Assembly (NCBI GenBank): GCA_012274205.1
Contig: JAAOZY010000114.1
Span: forward strand, 1 to 9,655
DNA: 9,655 nucleotides
Reading direction: 5' to 3'
Origin: Betaproteobacteria bacterium
GTDB taxonomy: Bacteria; Pseudomonadota; Gammaproteobacteria; Burkholderiales; SG8-39
Shown here: positions 1 through 6,467 of the stretch, in pieces
Layout of the letters: each line of letters opens with the position of its first letter
How positions within the stretch are numbered: position 1 is the first letter of the stretch
Notes under the pieces: generated by a model
Seen by the model: the letters and a program-made list of their open reading frames with translations, nothing else
Databases searched by the model: none
What the model was told of the DNA's origin: nothing
Translations under genes and position numbers: made by a program

Positions 1-281
1 CCCAGGCTCACCAGCACCAGATTGGCGAGCACATAGAGCAGCATTTGCATCGGCAGGATGCGGTTGAATAGCAGCCCGGTGCCGCCGATCAGGCCCGTGA
101 TCGCCCCGGCAGCGCCATAGCTGGCGATGCGGCCGGCGTTGTAGGACAGGTGCAGGTTCCAGGCGCGCGGGCGCTGTGGCGTCTGCACCGCGAGCGCGCC
201 GACAATGCCGCCGCACATGCCGACGCAATGGACTCCGCCCAGAAGCCCTATCAGGAAGGCGGCTGCGAACCGCTCATCCAT
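1..281 (-). CDS. TauE/SafE-like integral membrane protein (COG2836 type), partial, N-terminal 93 residues
   Basis: The start codon is the ATG at 281, and the frame stays open to the left edge, so only the N-terminal 93 residues are present. The first helix carries a GGVHCVGMCGG motif (residues 15-25, with H18, C19, M22 and C23). A second segment contains SYNAGRIASYG (about residues 50-60). Several hydrophobic, glycine-rich stretches look like membrane helices. This pattern is typical of the 'sulfite exporter TauE/SafE' proteins that often sit beside cbb3 oxidase assembly genes and hemN. The substrate of this branch is not established. The Cys/His/Met cluster in a membrane helix suggests metal handling, perhaps copper for the oxidase, but that is inference. 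The gene starts three bases after the hemN stop codon, with AAGGTT inside the end of hemN as a possible ribosome binding site, so the two are probably cotranscribed. Confidence 0.8.
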   Translation of the reverse strand, partial: MDERFAAAFLIGLLGGVHCVGMCGGIVGALAVQTPQRPRAWNLHLSYNAGRIASYGAAGAITGLIGGTGLLFNRILPMQMLLYVLANLVLVSL

Positions 282-284
282 GGC

Positions 285-1679
285 CTAGATAACCTTGGAA
301 TAACTCGCGCGCCGGCTCGCCTGCCGCAGGTATTTGTCGAACACCATGCACAGGATGCGCACGAGCAGGCGCCCACGGGGGGTGACGACAATCCAGTCGC
401 CGTCGATTTCCACCAGCCCGTCGTTTGCGTACTCGCGCAACTCCGCCAGTTCGGCCGCGAAATAGGCGGGGAAATCTATCAGATGCGCTATTCCGATCGC
501 TTCCATCGACAACTCGAAATGGCAGGACAGCGCCTGGATCACCGCGCGCCGCACCAGGTCGTCCGCAGTGACTTCGATGCCGCGCATCACCGGCAGCAGG
601 CCGTTGTCGAGGCGGTCGTAGTACTCCTCCAGCGTGCGCACGTTCTGGCTGTAGGTCGGGCCGATCTTGCCGATCGATGAAACGCCCAGGCCGATCAGGT
701 CGCAGTCGCCATAGGTCGAGTAGCCCTGGAAATTGCGGTACAGCCGGCCCTGGCGCTGCGCCACCGCGAGATCGTCGTCCGGTTTGGAGAAATGGTCCAT
801 GCCGATATATACGTAGCCCGCTTCGAGCAGCGTCTCGATCGCACTGATCATGAGCTGCAGCTTTACCTCCGGCTGCGGCATGTCGGCATCCATAATGCGC
901 CGCTGCGGCTTGAACACCGCCGGCAGGTGCGCGTAATTGTAGAGCGCAATGCGGTCCGGCGAGCACGCGATTACCTGATCCAGGGTGGCGGCGAAGCCGT
1001 CCAGCGTCTGTTTGGGCAGCCCGTAGATCAGGTCGATGTTGACCGACTTGAAGCCGTTCTTGCGCGCCGCGTCGATCACGGCGACGGTTTCCTCCACGCT
1101 CTGAATGCGGTTCACCGCGCGCTGCACCTCCGGATTGAAGTCCTGCACGCCGACGCTGATGCGGTTCATGCCCAGCGCGCCCAGCAGCGCCACTTTTTCC
1201 GCTCCGACCTTGCGCGGATCGACTTCTATCGAATATTCGCCGTGAGGATCCAGTTCGAAGCTTTCGCGCAGCATCTGCATCAATTCCGTGAGCTCGGCCT
1301 CGCTCAGGAAGGTCGGCGTGCCCCCGCCCCAGTGCATCTGCGTCACGCGCCGCCGGCCGCCCAGTTCCGCGCTTTGCATGCGAATCTCCCGGCCCAGGTA
1401 CTTCAAGTACTTAGCCGAACGTCCATGGTCCTTGGTTACAATCTTGTTGCAACCGCAGTAATAGCAGATGGTGTCGCAAAAAGGCAAGTGGACGTATAAT
1501 GCGAGCGATCTGGTCATCCCGCCCACGTTGCGTTTTGCAAGCCAGCTGCGATAAGCGGCCTCGTCGAAGGCCTCGACAAAGCGATCTGCGGTAGGATAGG
1601 ACGTGTAGCGTGGACCGCTGACGTTGAATTTTCTGAGTAGTCCGGCGTCAACCTGTAGGTTGTTCTGGGACGGATTCAT
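285..1679 (-). CDS. hemN: Oxygen-independent coproporphyrinogen III oxidase (radical SAM)
   Basis: HemN converts coproporphyrinogen III to protoporphyrinogen IX without oxygen, using S-adenosylmethionine and a 4Fe-4S cluster in the cytoplasm. From the ATG at 1679 the protein has 464 residues, close to the roughly 457 of E. coli HemN. Near the N-terminus is SGPRYTSYPTADRF. The cluster motif CDTICYYCGC gives C68, C72, C75 and C77, the HemN pattern C-x3-C-x2-C-x-C. A GGGTPTFL SAM-binding stretch follows. The frame extends upstream to an ATG at 1700 and further to 1769. The longest version would run through the FNR box at 1734-1747 and is unlikely. The 1700 start is possible, but a TSS 41.5 bases from the box centre would fall near 1699, which favours 1679. 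The gene is divergent from fnr and is followed at once by the TauE/SafE-like gene. It supplies haem b and c when oxygen is low, which suits the neighbouring oxidase. Confidence 0.96.
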   Translation of the reverse strand: MNPSQNNLQVDAGLLRKFNVSGPRYTSYPTADRFVEAFDEAAYRSWLAKRNVGGMTRSLALYVHLPFCDTICYYCGCNKIVTKDHGRSAKYLKYLGREIRMQSAELGGRRRVTQMHWGGGTPTFLSEAELTELMQMLRESFELDPHGEYSIEVDPRKVGAEKVALLGALGMNRISVGVQDFNPEVQRAVNRIQSVEETVAVIDAARKNGFKSVNIDLIYGLPKQTLDGFAATLDQVIACSPDRIALYNYAHLPAVFKPQRRIMDADMPQPEVKLQLMISAIETLLEAGYVYIGMDHFSKPDDDLAVAQRQGRLYRNFQGYSTYGDCDLIGLGVSSIGKIGPTYSQNVRTLEEYYDRLDNGLLPVMRGIEVTADDLVRRAVIQALSCHFELSMEAIGIAHLIDFPAYFAAELAELREYANDGLVEIDGDWIVVTPRGRLLVRILCMVFDKYLRQASRRASYSKVI

Positions 1680-1733
1680 GCGCAAAGCTCTGACGTTCAT
1701 CGGTGAAGTCTGCCCAAATCCAAGATGGGAATG

Positions 1734-1747
1734 TTGATGTGGATCAA
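1734..1747. promoter_or_regulatory. FNR/ANR box (perfect palindrome) in the hemN-fnr divergent region
   Basis: The plus strand reads TTGATGTGGATCAA, which is TTGAT-N4-ATCAA, a full match to both half-sites of the FNR consensus. Its centre is 1740.5. For hemN, a class II site at -41.5 would place the TSS near 1699, about 20 bases before the chosen ATG. The matching -10 there is weak (CAGACT on the minus strand, 1707-1712). For fnr, the same geometry would put the TSS at 1782, inside the gene, so Fnr cannot activate fnr from here in the usual way. Binding would more likely repress it. The site itself is seen directly; the direction of each effect is inferred. Confidence 0.9.
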
Positions 1748-1774
1748 ACCAATTCTCCCTTGCGCGCACCAGGC

Positions 1775-2518
1775 ATGAACGCTCCCAAGCTGGCCCGGGT
1801 CATAGACATTCGCGCCCTGAAAAGCGCCTGTTCCAACTGCAGTCTGCGCGAGATGTGCTTGCCGATCGGCCTGAGCCAGGACGAAATGGACAAGCTGGAC
1901 CAGCTGGTCTATACGCGCAAGCGGGTCAAGCGCGGCGACAGCGTGTACCGCTCCGAAGAGAAATTCGGCTCCCTCTACGCCGTACGCAGCGGTTTCTTCA
2001 AGACCACCCTGGTCATGGAGGACGGCCGCGATCAGGTCACCGGCTTCCACATGGCCGGCGACATGCTGGGCATGGACGGGATCGGATCGGATCAGCATTC
2101 CTGCAACGCCGTCGCGCTCGAGGACAGCGAGGTATGCGTGATTCCCTATGGCCGGCTGGAGGAGCTGTCGCGCGAAATGTACGTGCTGCAGCAGCATTTC
2201 CACAAGGTCATGAGCCGCGAAATCGTGCGCGAGCACGGCGTGATGCTGCTGCTGGGCAGCATGCGCGCGGAAGAGCGGCTCGCCGCATTCCTGCTCAATC
2301 TGTCGCAGCGCTTCACTTCACGCGGCTATTCCGCCTCGGAATTCAATTTGCGCATGACGCGCGAGGAGATCGGCAGCTATCTCGGGCTGAAGCTGGAAAC
2401 CGTGAGCCGCACGTTCTCCAAGTTCCAGGAGGACGGCCTGATAGGCGTGCAGCAGAAGAACATACGCATTCTCGACAGCGCGGGGCTGAAGAACGTGCTG
2501 GGCCGCGACCCGGCCTAG
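1775..2518 (+). CDS. fnr: FNR/ANR-type oxygen-sensing transcription regulator
   Basis: This is a Crp/Fnr family regulator that binds TTGAT-N4-ATCAA sites as a dimer when its oxygen-labile 4Fe-4S cluster is intact. From the ATG at 1775 it has 247 residues, as expected for FNR (E. coli about 250). The N-terminal cluster motif CSNCSLREMC supplies C19, C22 and C28. The fourth ligand is C121 in EVCVIP, which matches C122 of E. coli FNR. A cyclic-nucleotide-binding-like beta roll spans about residues 40-125 and is followed by a dimerisation helix. The C-terminal helix-turn-helix has TREEIGSYLGLKLETVSR, where E208, S211 and R212 form the ExxSR recognition signature. The frame can be extended to a GTG at 1703, but that version would read through the FNR box and overlap the hemN control region, so I prefer 1775. 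The only ribosome binding site there is a weak CCAGG. Likely targets in view are ccoN and hemN, and fnr itself by repression. Confidence 0.95.
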   Translation: MNAPKLARVIDIRALKSACSNCSLREMCLPIGLSQDEMDKLDQLVYTRKRVKRGDSVYRSEEKFGSLYAVRSGFFKTTLVMEDGRDQVTGFHMAGDMLGMDGIGSDQHSCNAVALEDSEVCVIPYGRLEELSREMYVLQQHFHKVMSREIVREHGVMLLLGSMRAEERLAAFLLNLSQRFTSRGYSASEFNLRMTREEIGSYLGLKLETVSRTFSKFQEDGLIGVQQKNIRILDSAGLKNVLGRDPA

Positions 2519-2590
2519 CAGCGGTCGGCCCTGCCCGGGGCACAGCCTCCGCGCGTTTCTGCCAAATCCCGCGCGGTTCCGCGCCGGCCG

Positions 2591-3034
2591 TCAGCGATAC
2601 ACCAGCACCGGAATCTTGCTGTGGGTCAGCACCTTGTGGGTTTCGCTCCCCAGCAGAATTCCAGACAGGCCGCTGCGCCCGTGCGAGGCCATGAATATCA
2701 GGTCGCATTTTCCTTTCCGCGCTGCGTCGATGATGCCCGCAAAGGGTGTATCCGCCATCACCACCGAGCCACGATATTTCAGCCCCGCTGCGCGTGCCGC
2801 AGCCGCGATCTTTTCCAGGTATTTTTCGCCAGCCTCGCGCGCGCGCGCCTCGAATTCCTTCGGCGTGGGCATGTCCGGCGGAATGTAGTCGCCGAAATAG
2901 TAGGGCTGGAACGGTTCGACTACATAGCAGCCGGTGACCGAGGCCTTGATGCTCTTGGCAAACGCCACGCCGGACTTGACCGCCTTCGCCGACAATTTTG
3001 AGCCGTCGGTCGGTATCAATATGTTCTTGAACAT
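2591..3034 (-). CDS. Universal stress protein, UspA family, single domain
   Basis: The protein has 147 residues, the usual size of a single-domain Usp. It opens with MFKNILIPTDGS, the first beta strand with the conserved aspartate (D10). It ends with ASHGRSGLSGILLGS, which fits the nucleotide-binding pattern G-x2-G-x9-G-S except that alanine replaces the first glycine. The final strand is KIPVLVYR. ATP binding is therefore likely but not certain. The start at 3034 has a good ribosome binding site (GAGGGGA, seven bases upstream of ATG counting from its last G minus the CATC spacer). It is the last gene on the minus strand before fnr and lies 103 bases after the 99-residue membrane gene. I see no FNR box in front of it, so it may depend on read-through from the cco genes or on its own unrecognised promoter. 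Usp proteins are often induced under low oxygen; its client here is unknown. Confidence 0.93.
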   Translation of the reverse strand: MFKNILIPTDGSKLSAKAVKSGVAFAKSIKASVTGCYVVEPFQPYYFGDYIPPDMPTPKEFEARAREAGEKYLEKIAAAARAAGLKYRGSVVMADTPFAGIIDAARKGKCDLIFMASHGRSGLSGILLGSETHKVLTHSKIPVLVYR

Positions 3035-3061
3035 GATGTCCCCTCGTAACTGTTTCAGACG

Positions 3062-3080
3062 CGGGGGAAAGCATCCCCCG
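3062..3080. other. Perfect GC-rich inverted repeat (hairpin) ahead of the usp gene
   Basis: CGGGGGA at 3062-3068 and TCCCCCG at 3074-3080 are exact reverse complements around a five-base loop. On the minus strand it lies 58 bases after the end of the 99-residue membrane protein gene and 28 bases before the usp start codon. No T-run follows on the minus strand (the next bases are CGTCTGAAACAG), so it is not a standard intrinsic terminator. It could weaken read-through, stabilise the upstream mRNA, or do nothing. The pairing is seen; the role is open. Confidence 0.5.
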
Positions 3081-3137
3081 GTGCCCGCCCCGATCGACCC
3101 GCCGCAGTTTCACGCTGCAACGGGAAGGCGGAATTGG

Positions 3138-3437
3138 TCAGCTGCAGCCGCCGGGCTCGCCGCGCCTGGGACAGCCTTCGGGCCTTGTCTGCTGCGGCAG
3201 CGGACAGCGGTTTATTTCGAACGGCGAGCGCTGCAGGAAACAGGTTAGCGCACTTGACGCCGCAGCAAACGCCCAGAACAGAAAAAAACCCATGGTATAG
3301 ACGGCGGTCCGTCCCAATTCCACCGGCTGCCCGAAAACCTGCAGGTCGCGCGGGTCGAACAAGGTGAAGGTGATGCCTTCGGCAATGCCCGCGACCAGAA
3401 ACGCCGGCCAGAGTATCCATATCAGTCTGCGCGTCAT
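3138..3437 (-). CDS. Small two-helix membrane protein of the ccoGH cluster with a cysteine-bearing tail
   Basis: The ATG at 3437 overlaps the ccoH stop by four bases (ATGA), and a strong AAGGAGG lies seven bases upstream, so this is a real, translationally coupled gene of 99 residues. It begins MTRRLIWILWPAFLVAG. Two membrane helices are likely at about residues 5-25 and 45-69. The loop between them holds FDPRDLQVFGQPVELGR. The motif SPFEINRCP follows the second helix. The last 30 residues are rich in Pro, Arg and Gly and include C78, C89 and C98, with C66 at the end of helix 2. The basic N-terminus suggests that both ends are cytoplasmic. I recall similar unnamed small membrane proteins after ccoH in betaproteobacteria, but no function is known to me. 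Its position suggests a part in cbb3 assembly or stability. The longer open frame that runs upstream through ccoH is a shadow. Confidence 0.85.
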   Translation of the reverse strand: MTRRLIWILWPAFLVAGIAEGITFTLFDPRDLQVFGQPVELGRTAVYTMGFFLFWAFAAASSALTCFLQRSPFEINRCPLPQQTRPEGCPRRGEPGGCS

Positions 3438-3964
3438 CGCCTGCCCTCCTTCCAGTACTCCTCGCCCACTGACGGCGGCGTGTTTCCGCCCAGCGCCAAC
3501 GCATCCTGCGCCGGCAGCATCCAGTCGCCGGTCAGCCTCCAGTCCCGCTGCTCCAGCACCACATGCCAGCGTCCGGATCGCAGCGGCAGCAGCTGCCCCT
3601 CGTAGACGCCAGGCTGGACCAGGCTCAGCTTCACCATCTGGTCCATGCCGGCCAGCGTCGGATGCGCGAACAACAGCGTCAGCGAGCCGCTGCGCACGGC
3701 GCCGAGGCGCACCTGCACCCGGCCCTCGATGAGGCGCACATCCGCCGTAATGCCCAGGCGCTCGGCTGCCTGGCTGCGTCCAAGGGTCTGGTTGATGGCC
3801 AGGCCCTGCTTGTAGTAGTCGTCCACCACCAGACCGTCGTCGCTGCGTACTGCAAGCCAGGCCGTATAGCATGCCGCTACCACCACCAGCGCGGGACCGG
3901 CCATCAGGATCCACGGCCAAGGCTCTCGGTACCAGGGCTGCGCGCGCGCGTGGTTCGGATTCAT
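3434..3964 (-). CDS. ccoH: CcoH/FixH, cbb3 oxidase assembly protein
   Basis: CcoH is a single-span membrane protein needed for assembly and stability of the cbb3 oxidase. The protein has 176 residues from the ATG at 3964. A membrane helix lies at about residues 16-38 after the aromatic WYREPWPW. It is followed by the family hallmark VVDDYYKQGLAINQTLGR (about residues 46-63). The rest is a periplasmic beta-rich domain ending near residue 150, with DWRLTGDW typical of FixH. The ATG at 3964 has a clear GAGGTG ribosome binding site within the last codons of ccoG. A GTG six bases further upstream is in frame, but it would leave that site too close, so I reject it. It begins seven bases after ccoG and overlaps the next gene by four bases. 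Confidence 0.95.
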   Translation of the reverse strand: MNPNHARAQPWYREPWPWILMAGPALVVVAACYTAWLAVRSDDGLVVDDYYKQGLAINQTLGRSQAAERLGITADVRLIEGRVQVRLGAVRSGSLTLLFAHPTLAGMDQMVKLSLVQPGVYEGQLLPLRSGRWHVVLEQRDWRLTGDWMLPAQDALALGGNTPPSVGEEYWKEGRR

Positions 3965-3971
3965 CTGCACC

Positions 3972-5426
3972 TCATCTCACCAGGAATATCGAACGCTCAT
4001 GTGCAACAAGCTCCGGATTGTCGGTCGCGACAACTTCGAATTCTATCCTGTGCGATCCGGCCGGCAAGCTGCCTTTTTCGACGCGCAGCCGCACCGGCAC
4101 CATGCGCGTGGTCGCCCCGGGTATCTCCACCGCGTCGGCGTCCGCCACCTGCAGCGTGGCGGCGCCGCTTGCCCGGATGGCGAACCGGTGCGGCGCCTCC
4201 GCGGTGTTCATGATCTGCAGCTGGTAGGTATTTTCCACCCAGCGGCCGTCGATCTCGCGCGACAGGCTCGCCCGGTCGCGTATCACGTCCACCTTGAGCG
4301 AGACGCGCGCGTAGAGCGCCACGCCGATGGCGATGATGATGGCGCACAGGATTGCGCTGTAGATGAGCACGCGCGGCCGCAGCGCCCGCGCGACGGTCTG
4401 GCGGCCGCTCAGCTTCTGCTGCATCGCATTCTCGGTGGTGTAGCGGATCAGGCCCTTGGGATAGCCCATGCGCGCCATCACCTTGTCGCAACCGTCGATG
4501 CAGGCAGCGCAGCCTATGCACTCATATTGCAGGCCGTTGCGGATGTCGATTCCAGTGGGGCAGACCTGGACGCAGATATCGCAGTCCACGCAATGCCCCA
4601 AGCCCAGCGATTTCGGATCGAGCTTGCGCGCGCGCGGCCCGCGCGGCTCGCCGCGCTCGCTGTCGTAGGTGATGATCAGCGTGTCCGGGTCGAACATGGC
4701 GCTCTGGAAGCGCGCATAGGGGCACATGTATTTGCATACCTGCTCGCGCATCCAGCCGGCGTTGCCATAGGTGGCGAAGCCGTAAAACAGAATCCAGAAG
4801 ATCTCCCATGCCCCCAGCGCGGGCGCCGCACCCGGCACCCCCATGCCGGCGAGCGCGCCGACTTCTGCGCCGAGCTGGTGGATCGGCGTAAAGTAGCCGA
4901 CGAAGGTAAACCCCGTCCACAGCGACAACGCCACCCACAGGCCGTGCTTTGCCGCCTTGAGGCCGAGCTTGCGCGGCGACATCGGCGCCTGATCCAGCCG
5001 CATGCGCGCCAGGCGGTCGCCTTCCACCTTGCGCTCGATCCACATGAAAATTTCGGTGTACACCGTCTGCGGGCAGGCATAGCCGCACCACAACCGGCCA
5101 GCCACCGCGGTGAACAGGAACAGCGACAGCGCCGAAACAACCAGCAGCCCGGTGAGGTAGATGAAGTCCTGCGGCCAGAAAACGAGGCCGAAAATGTAGA
5201 ACTTGCGCGCGACCAGATCGAACAGCACGGCCTGACGGCCGTTCCAGCCCAGCCAGGGCAGGCCGTAGTACACGAGCTGCGTCAGGAACACCAGCGCCCA
5301 GCGCCAGCGCGCGAACCAGCCGCTCACCGCGCGCATATAGATTTCCCTGCGCACTTCGTAGAGCGGCTGCTCCACCACTTCGGTGGACGCGCCCAGCTCG
5401 TCCGTATTCGGCCTGTCGTTCACCAC
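3972..5426 (-). CDS. ccoG: CcoG/FixG (RdxA-type) membrane 4Fe-4S protein, cbb3 biogenesis
   Basis: CcoG is a polytopic membrane iron-sulfur protein of cbb3 oxidase biogenesis; work on the Rhodobacter protein points to cupric reductase activity. The 484-residue length fits the family. Membrane helices lie near residues 42-60, 87-109, 163-182 and 207-222. CGYACPQTVYTEIF carries C114 and C118, and CKYMCPYARF carries C231 and C235. Two ferredoxin-like cluster motifs follow: CVDCDICVQVCP (C279, C282, C285, C289) and CIGCAACIDGC (C303, C306, C309, C313). A further helix at about 346-371 leads to an Ig-like C-terminal domain. The start is one of two adjacent GTG codons (5426 or 5423); AAGGCGGG upstream favours 5426, though the choice is uncertain by one residue. 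ccoG lies 96 bases after ccoP, beyond a hairpin, and no FNR box is seen in that gap. Confidence 0.95.
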   Translation of the reverse strand: MVNDRPNTDELGASTEVVEQPLYEVRREIYMRAVSGWFARWRWALVFLTQLVYYGLPWLGWNGRQAVLFDLVARKFYIFGLVFWPQDFIYLTGLLVVSALSLFLFTAVAGRLWCGYACPQTVYTEIFMWIERKVEGDRLARMRLDQAPMSPRKLGLKAAKHGLWVALSLWTGFTFVGYFTPIHQLGAEVGALAGMGVPGAAPALGAWEIFWILFYGFATYGNAGWMREQVCKYMCPYARFQSAMFDPDTLIITYDSERGEPRGPRARKLDPKSLGLGHCVDCDICVQVCPTGIDIRNGLQYECIGCAACIDGCDKVMARMGYPKGLIRYTTENAMQQKLSGRQTVARALRPRVLIYSAILCAIIIAIGVALYARVSLKVDVIRDRASLSREIDGRWVENTYQLQIMNTAEAPHRFAIRASGAATLQVADADAVEIPGATTRMVPVRLRVEKGSLPAGSHRIEFEVVATDNPELVAHERSIFLVR

Positions 5427-5440
5427 TGCCCGCCTTTTGC

Positions 5441-5470
5441 CAGGCGCAAGCGTCCGGATTCCGGCGCCTG
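5441..5470. other. Inverted repeat in the ccoP-ccoG gap
   Basis: CAGGCGC at 5441-5447 and GCGCCTG at 5464-5470 are exact reverse complements, enclosing a smaller CCGGA/TCCGG pairing at about 5454-5464. On the minus strand the hairpin follows the end of ccoP by about 52 bases and ends 14 bases before the ccoG start, close to its ribosome binding site. No T-run follows, so it does not look like an intrinsic terminator. A role as mRNA processing or stability element, or in lowering ccoG expression relative to ccoNOQP, is possible but unproven. Confidence 0.5.
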
Positions 5471-5522
5471 CGCAGAACTACGGGGTGCAGGCGAATCCGC
5501 GATCAGCGGCACGCCGCGGCGC

Positions 5523-6467
5523 TCACCGCCCACTGGCCTTGGCCGGCGCTGCTGCCCCAGCCGCAGCCGGAGTGTTCGACAGACCCCAGACATAGGCGGC
5601 GAGTATGTGCACCCTGGCCTCGCCCAGCGCTTCCTTCTGTGCCGGCATGACGCTGGTGCGGCCCTTGCTGATGGTCTCCATGAGCGAGGGCTCGTCCGCG
5701 CCATGCAGCAAATCGGGCTTGGTCAGGTCTTCCGCCCCTATCGCCGGATTGCCCTTGGCTTCGGGGCCGTGACAGGCAACGCAGGTCGTCATGAATTTTT
5801 CCTTGCCGCGCGCCGCGCGCAGGGAATCGAAAGTCCTGCCATTGAGCGACATCACGTAATGGGCCACGTCCTTGACGCCGTCGTCGCCCAGCACCGCGCC
5901 CCAGGCCGGCATCATCCCCTTGCGCCCGTTGGCAATGGTCTGCTCTATCGTCTCCGGCGCGCCGCCGTAGATCCAGGCCTTGTCGGTCAAGTTCGGATAG
6001 CCCTTGCCGCCGCGCGCGTCCGAGGAATGGCACTGCGCGCAGTTATTCAGGAACAACTTCTGGCCGATCGCCATCGCCTCCGGATTCGCCGCCAGCTGCT
6101 TCAGTTCCACCTTGGCGAACTTGTCGTAGATCGGCGCCGACAGTGCCTCTGCCTTTGCGACCTCCTCCTCGTATTGCTTCTTCGACGTCCACCCATAGGA
6201 GCCGCCATAGGTACCCAGGCCGGGGTAGAGCACGAGGTAGGCCAGGCTGAACACGATGGTGATGTAGAACAGCCAGATCCACCAGCGCGGCAGCGGATTG
6301 TTCAACTCGACCAGATCCTCGTCCCAGGCGTGCCCGGTGGTTTCCACCTGGGACCCGGATACTTTGCGCGTGCTCATCGCCTGGAGCAGCACGCCGCAGG
6401 CGATGATGCTCACGATGGTGATGATGCTGATGTAGATGCTCCAGAAACCGCCGGTGAAGTCGCTCAT
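5523..6467 (-). CDS. ccoP: cbb3-type cytochrome c oxidase subunit III, dihaem cytochrome c
   Basis: CcoP is the dihaem c subunit that passes electrons to CcoO and CcoN at the periplasmic face. The protein has 314 residues. Two membrane helices lie at about residues 8-30 and 63-82, joined by a cytoplasmic loop with the family marker HAWDEDLVELNNPLPRWW. Two haem c sites follow: CAQCH (C143, C146, H147) and CVACH (C229, C232, H233). Methionines in GMMPAWG (M185/M186) and SVMPAQ (M274) are the likely sixth ligands. The C-terminal tail is rich in alanine. The ATG at 6467 overlaps the ccoQ stop by four bases, with GGAGAG upstream, which points to translational coupling. The order N-O-Q-P is the standard one. 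Confidence 0.97.
   Translation of the reverse strand: MSDFTGGFWSIYISIITIVSIIACGVLLQAMSTRKVSGSQVETTGHAWDEDLVELNNPLPRWWIWLFYITIVFSLAYLVLYPGLGTYGGSYGWTSKKQYEEEVAKAEALSAPIYDKFAKVELKQLAANPEAMAIGQKLFLNNCAQCHSSDARGGKGYPNLTDKAWIYGGAPETIEQTIANGRKGMMPAWGAVLGDDGVKDVAHYVMSLNGRTFDSLRAARGKEKFMTTCVACHGPEAKGNPAIGAEDLTKPDLLHGADEPSLMETISKGRTSVMPAQKEALGEARVHILAAYVWGLSNTPAAAGAAAPAKASGR

Noticed and set aside
1703..1774. Upstream extension of fnr from a GTG at 1703
   Set aside because: The extra 24 residues are not FNR-like, contain the FNR box within the coding sequence, and make the protein longer than the family norm.
2549..2576. Possible terminator between convergent fnr and usp: CCGCGCG at 2549-2555 and CGCGCGG at 2570-2576
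   Set aside because: The arms pair exactly, but the loop is 14 bases and no T-run follows on either strand. In a GC-rich gap of 72 bases this could be chance, so it is not listed as a terminator.
3021..3034. Inverted repeat ATGTTC-TT-GAACAT at the start of usp, resembling an operator
   Set aside because: It is fully explained by the codons for the conserved MFKN start of the Usp family.
3055..3504. A 149-codon minus-strand frame overlapping the end of ccoH and the small membrane protein
   Set aside because: It lies in a different frame from the coupled 99-residue gene, which has the strong ribosome binding site and two clear membrane helices.
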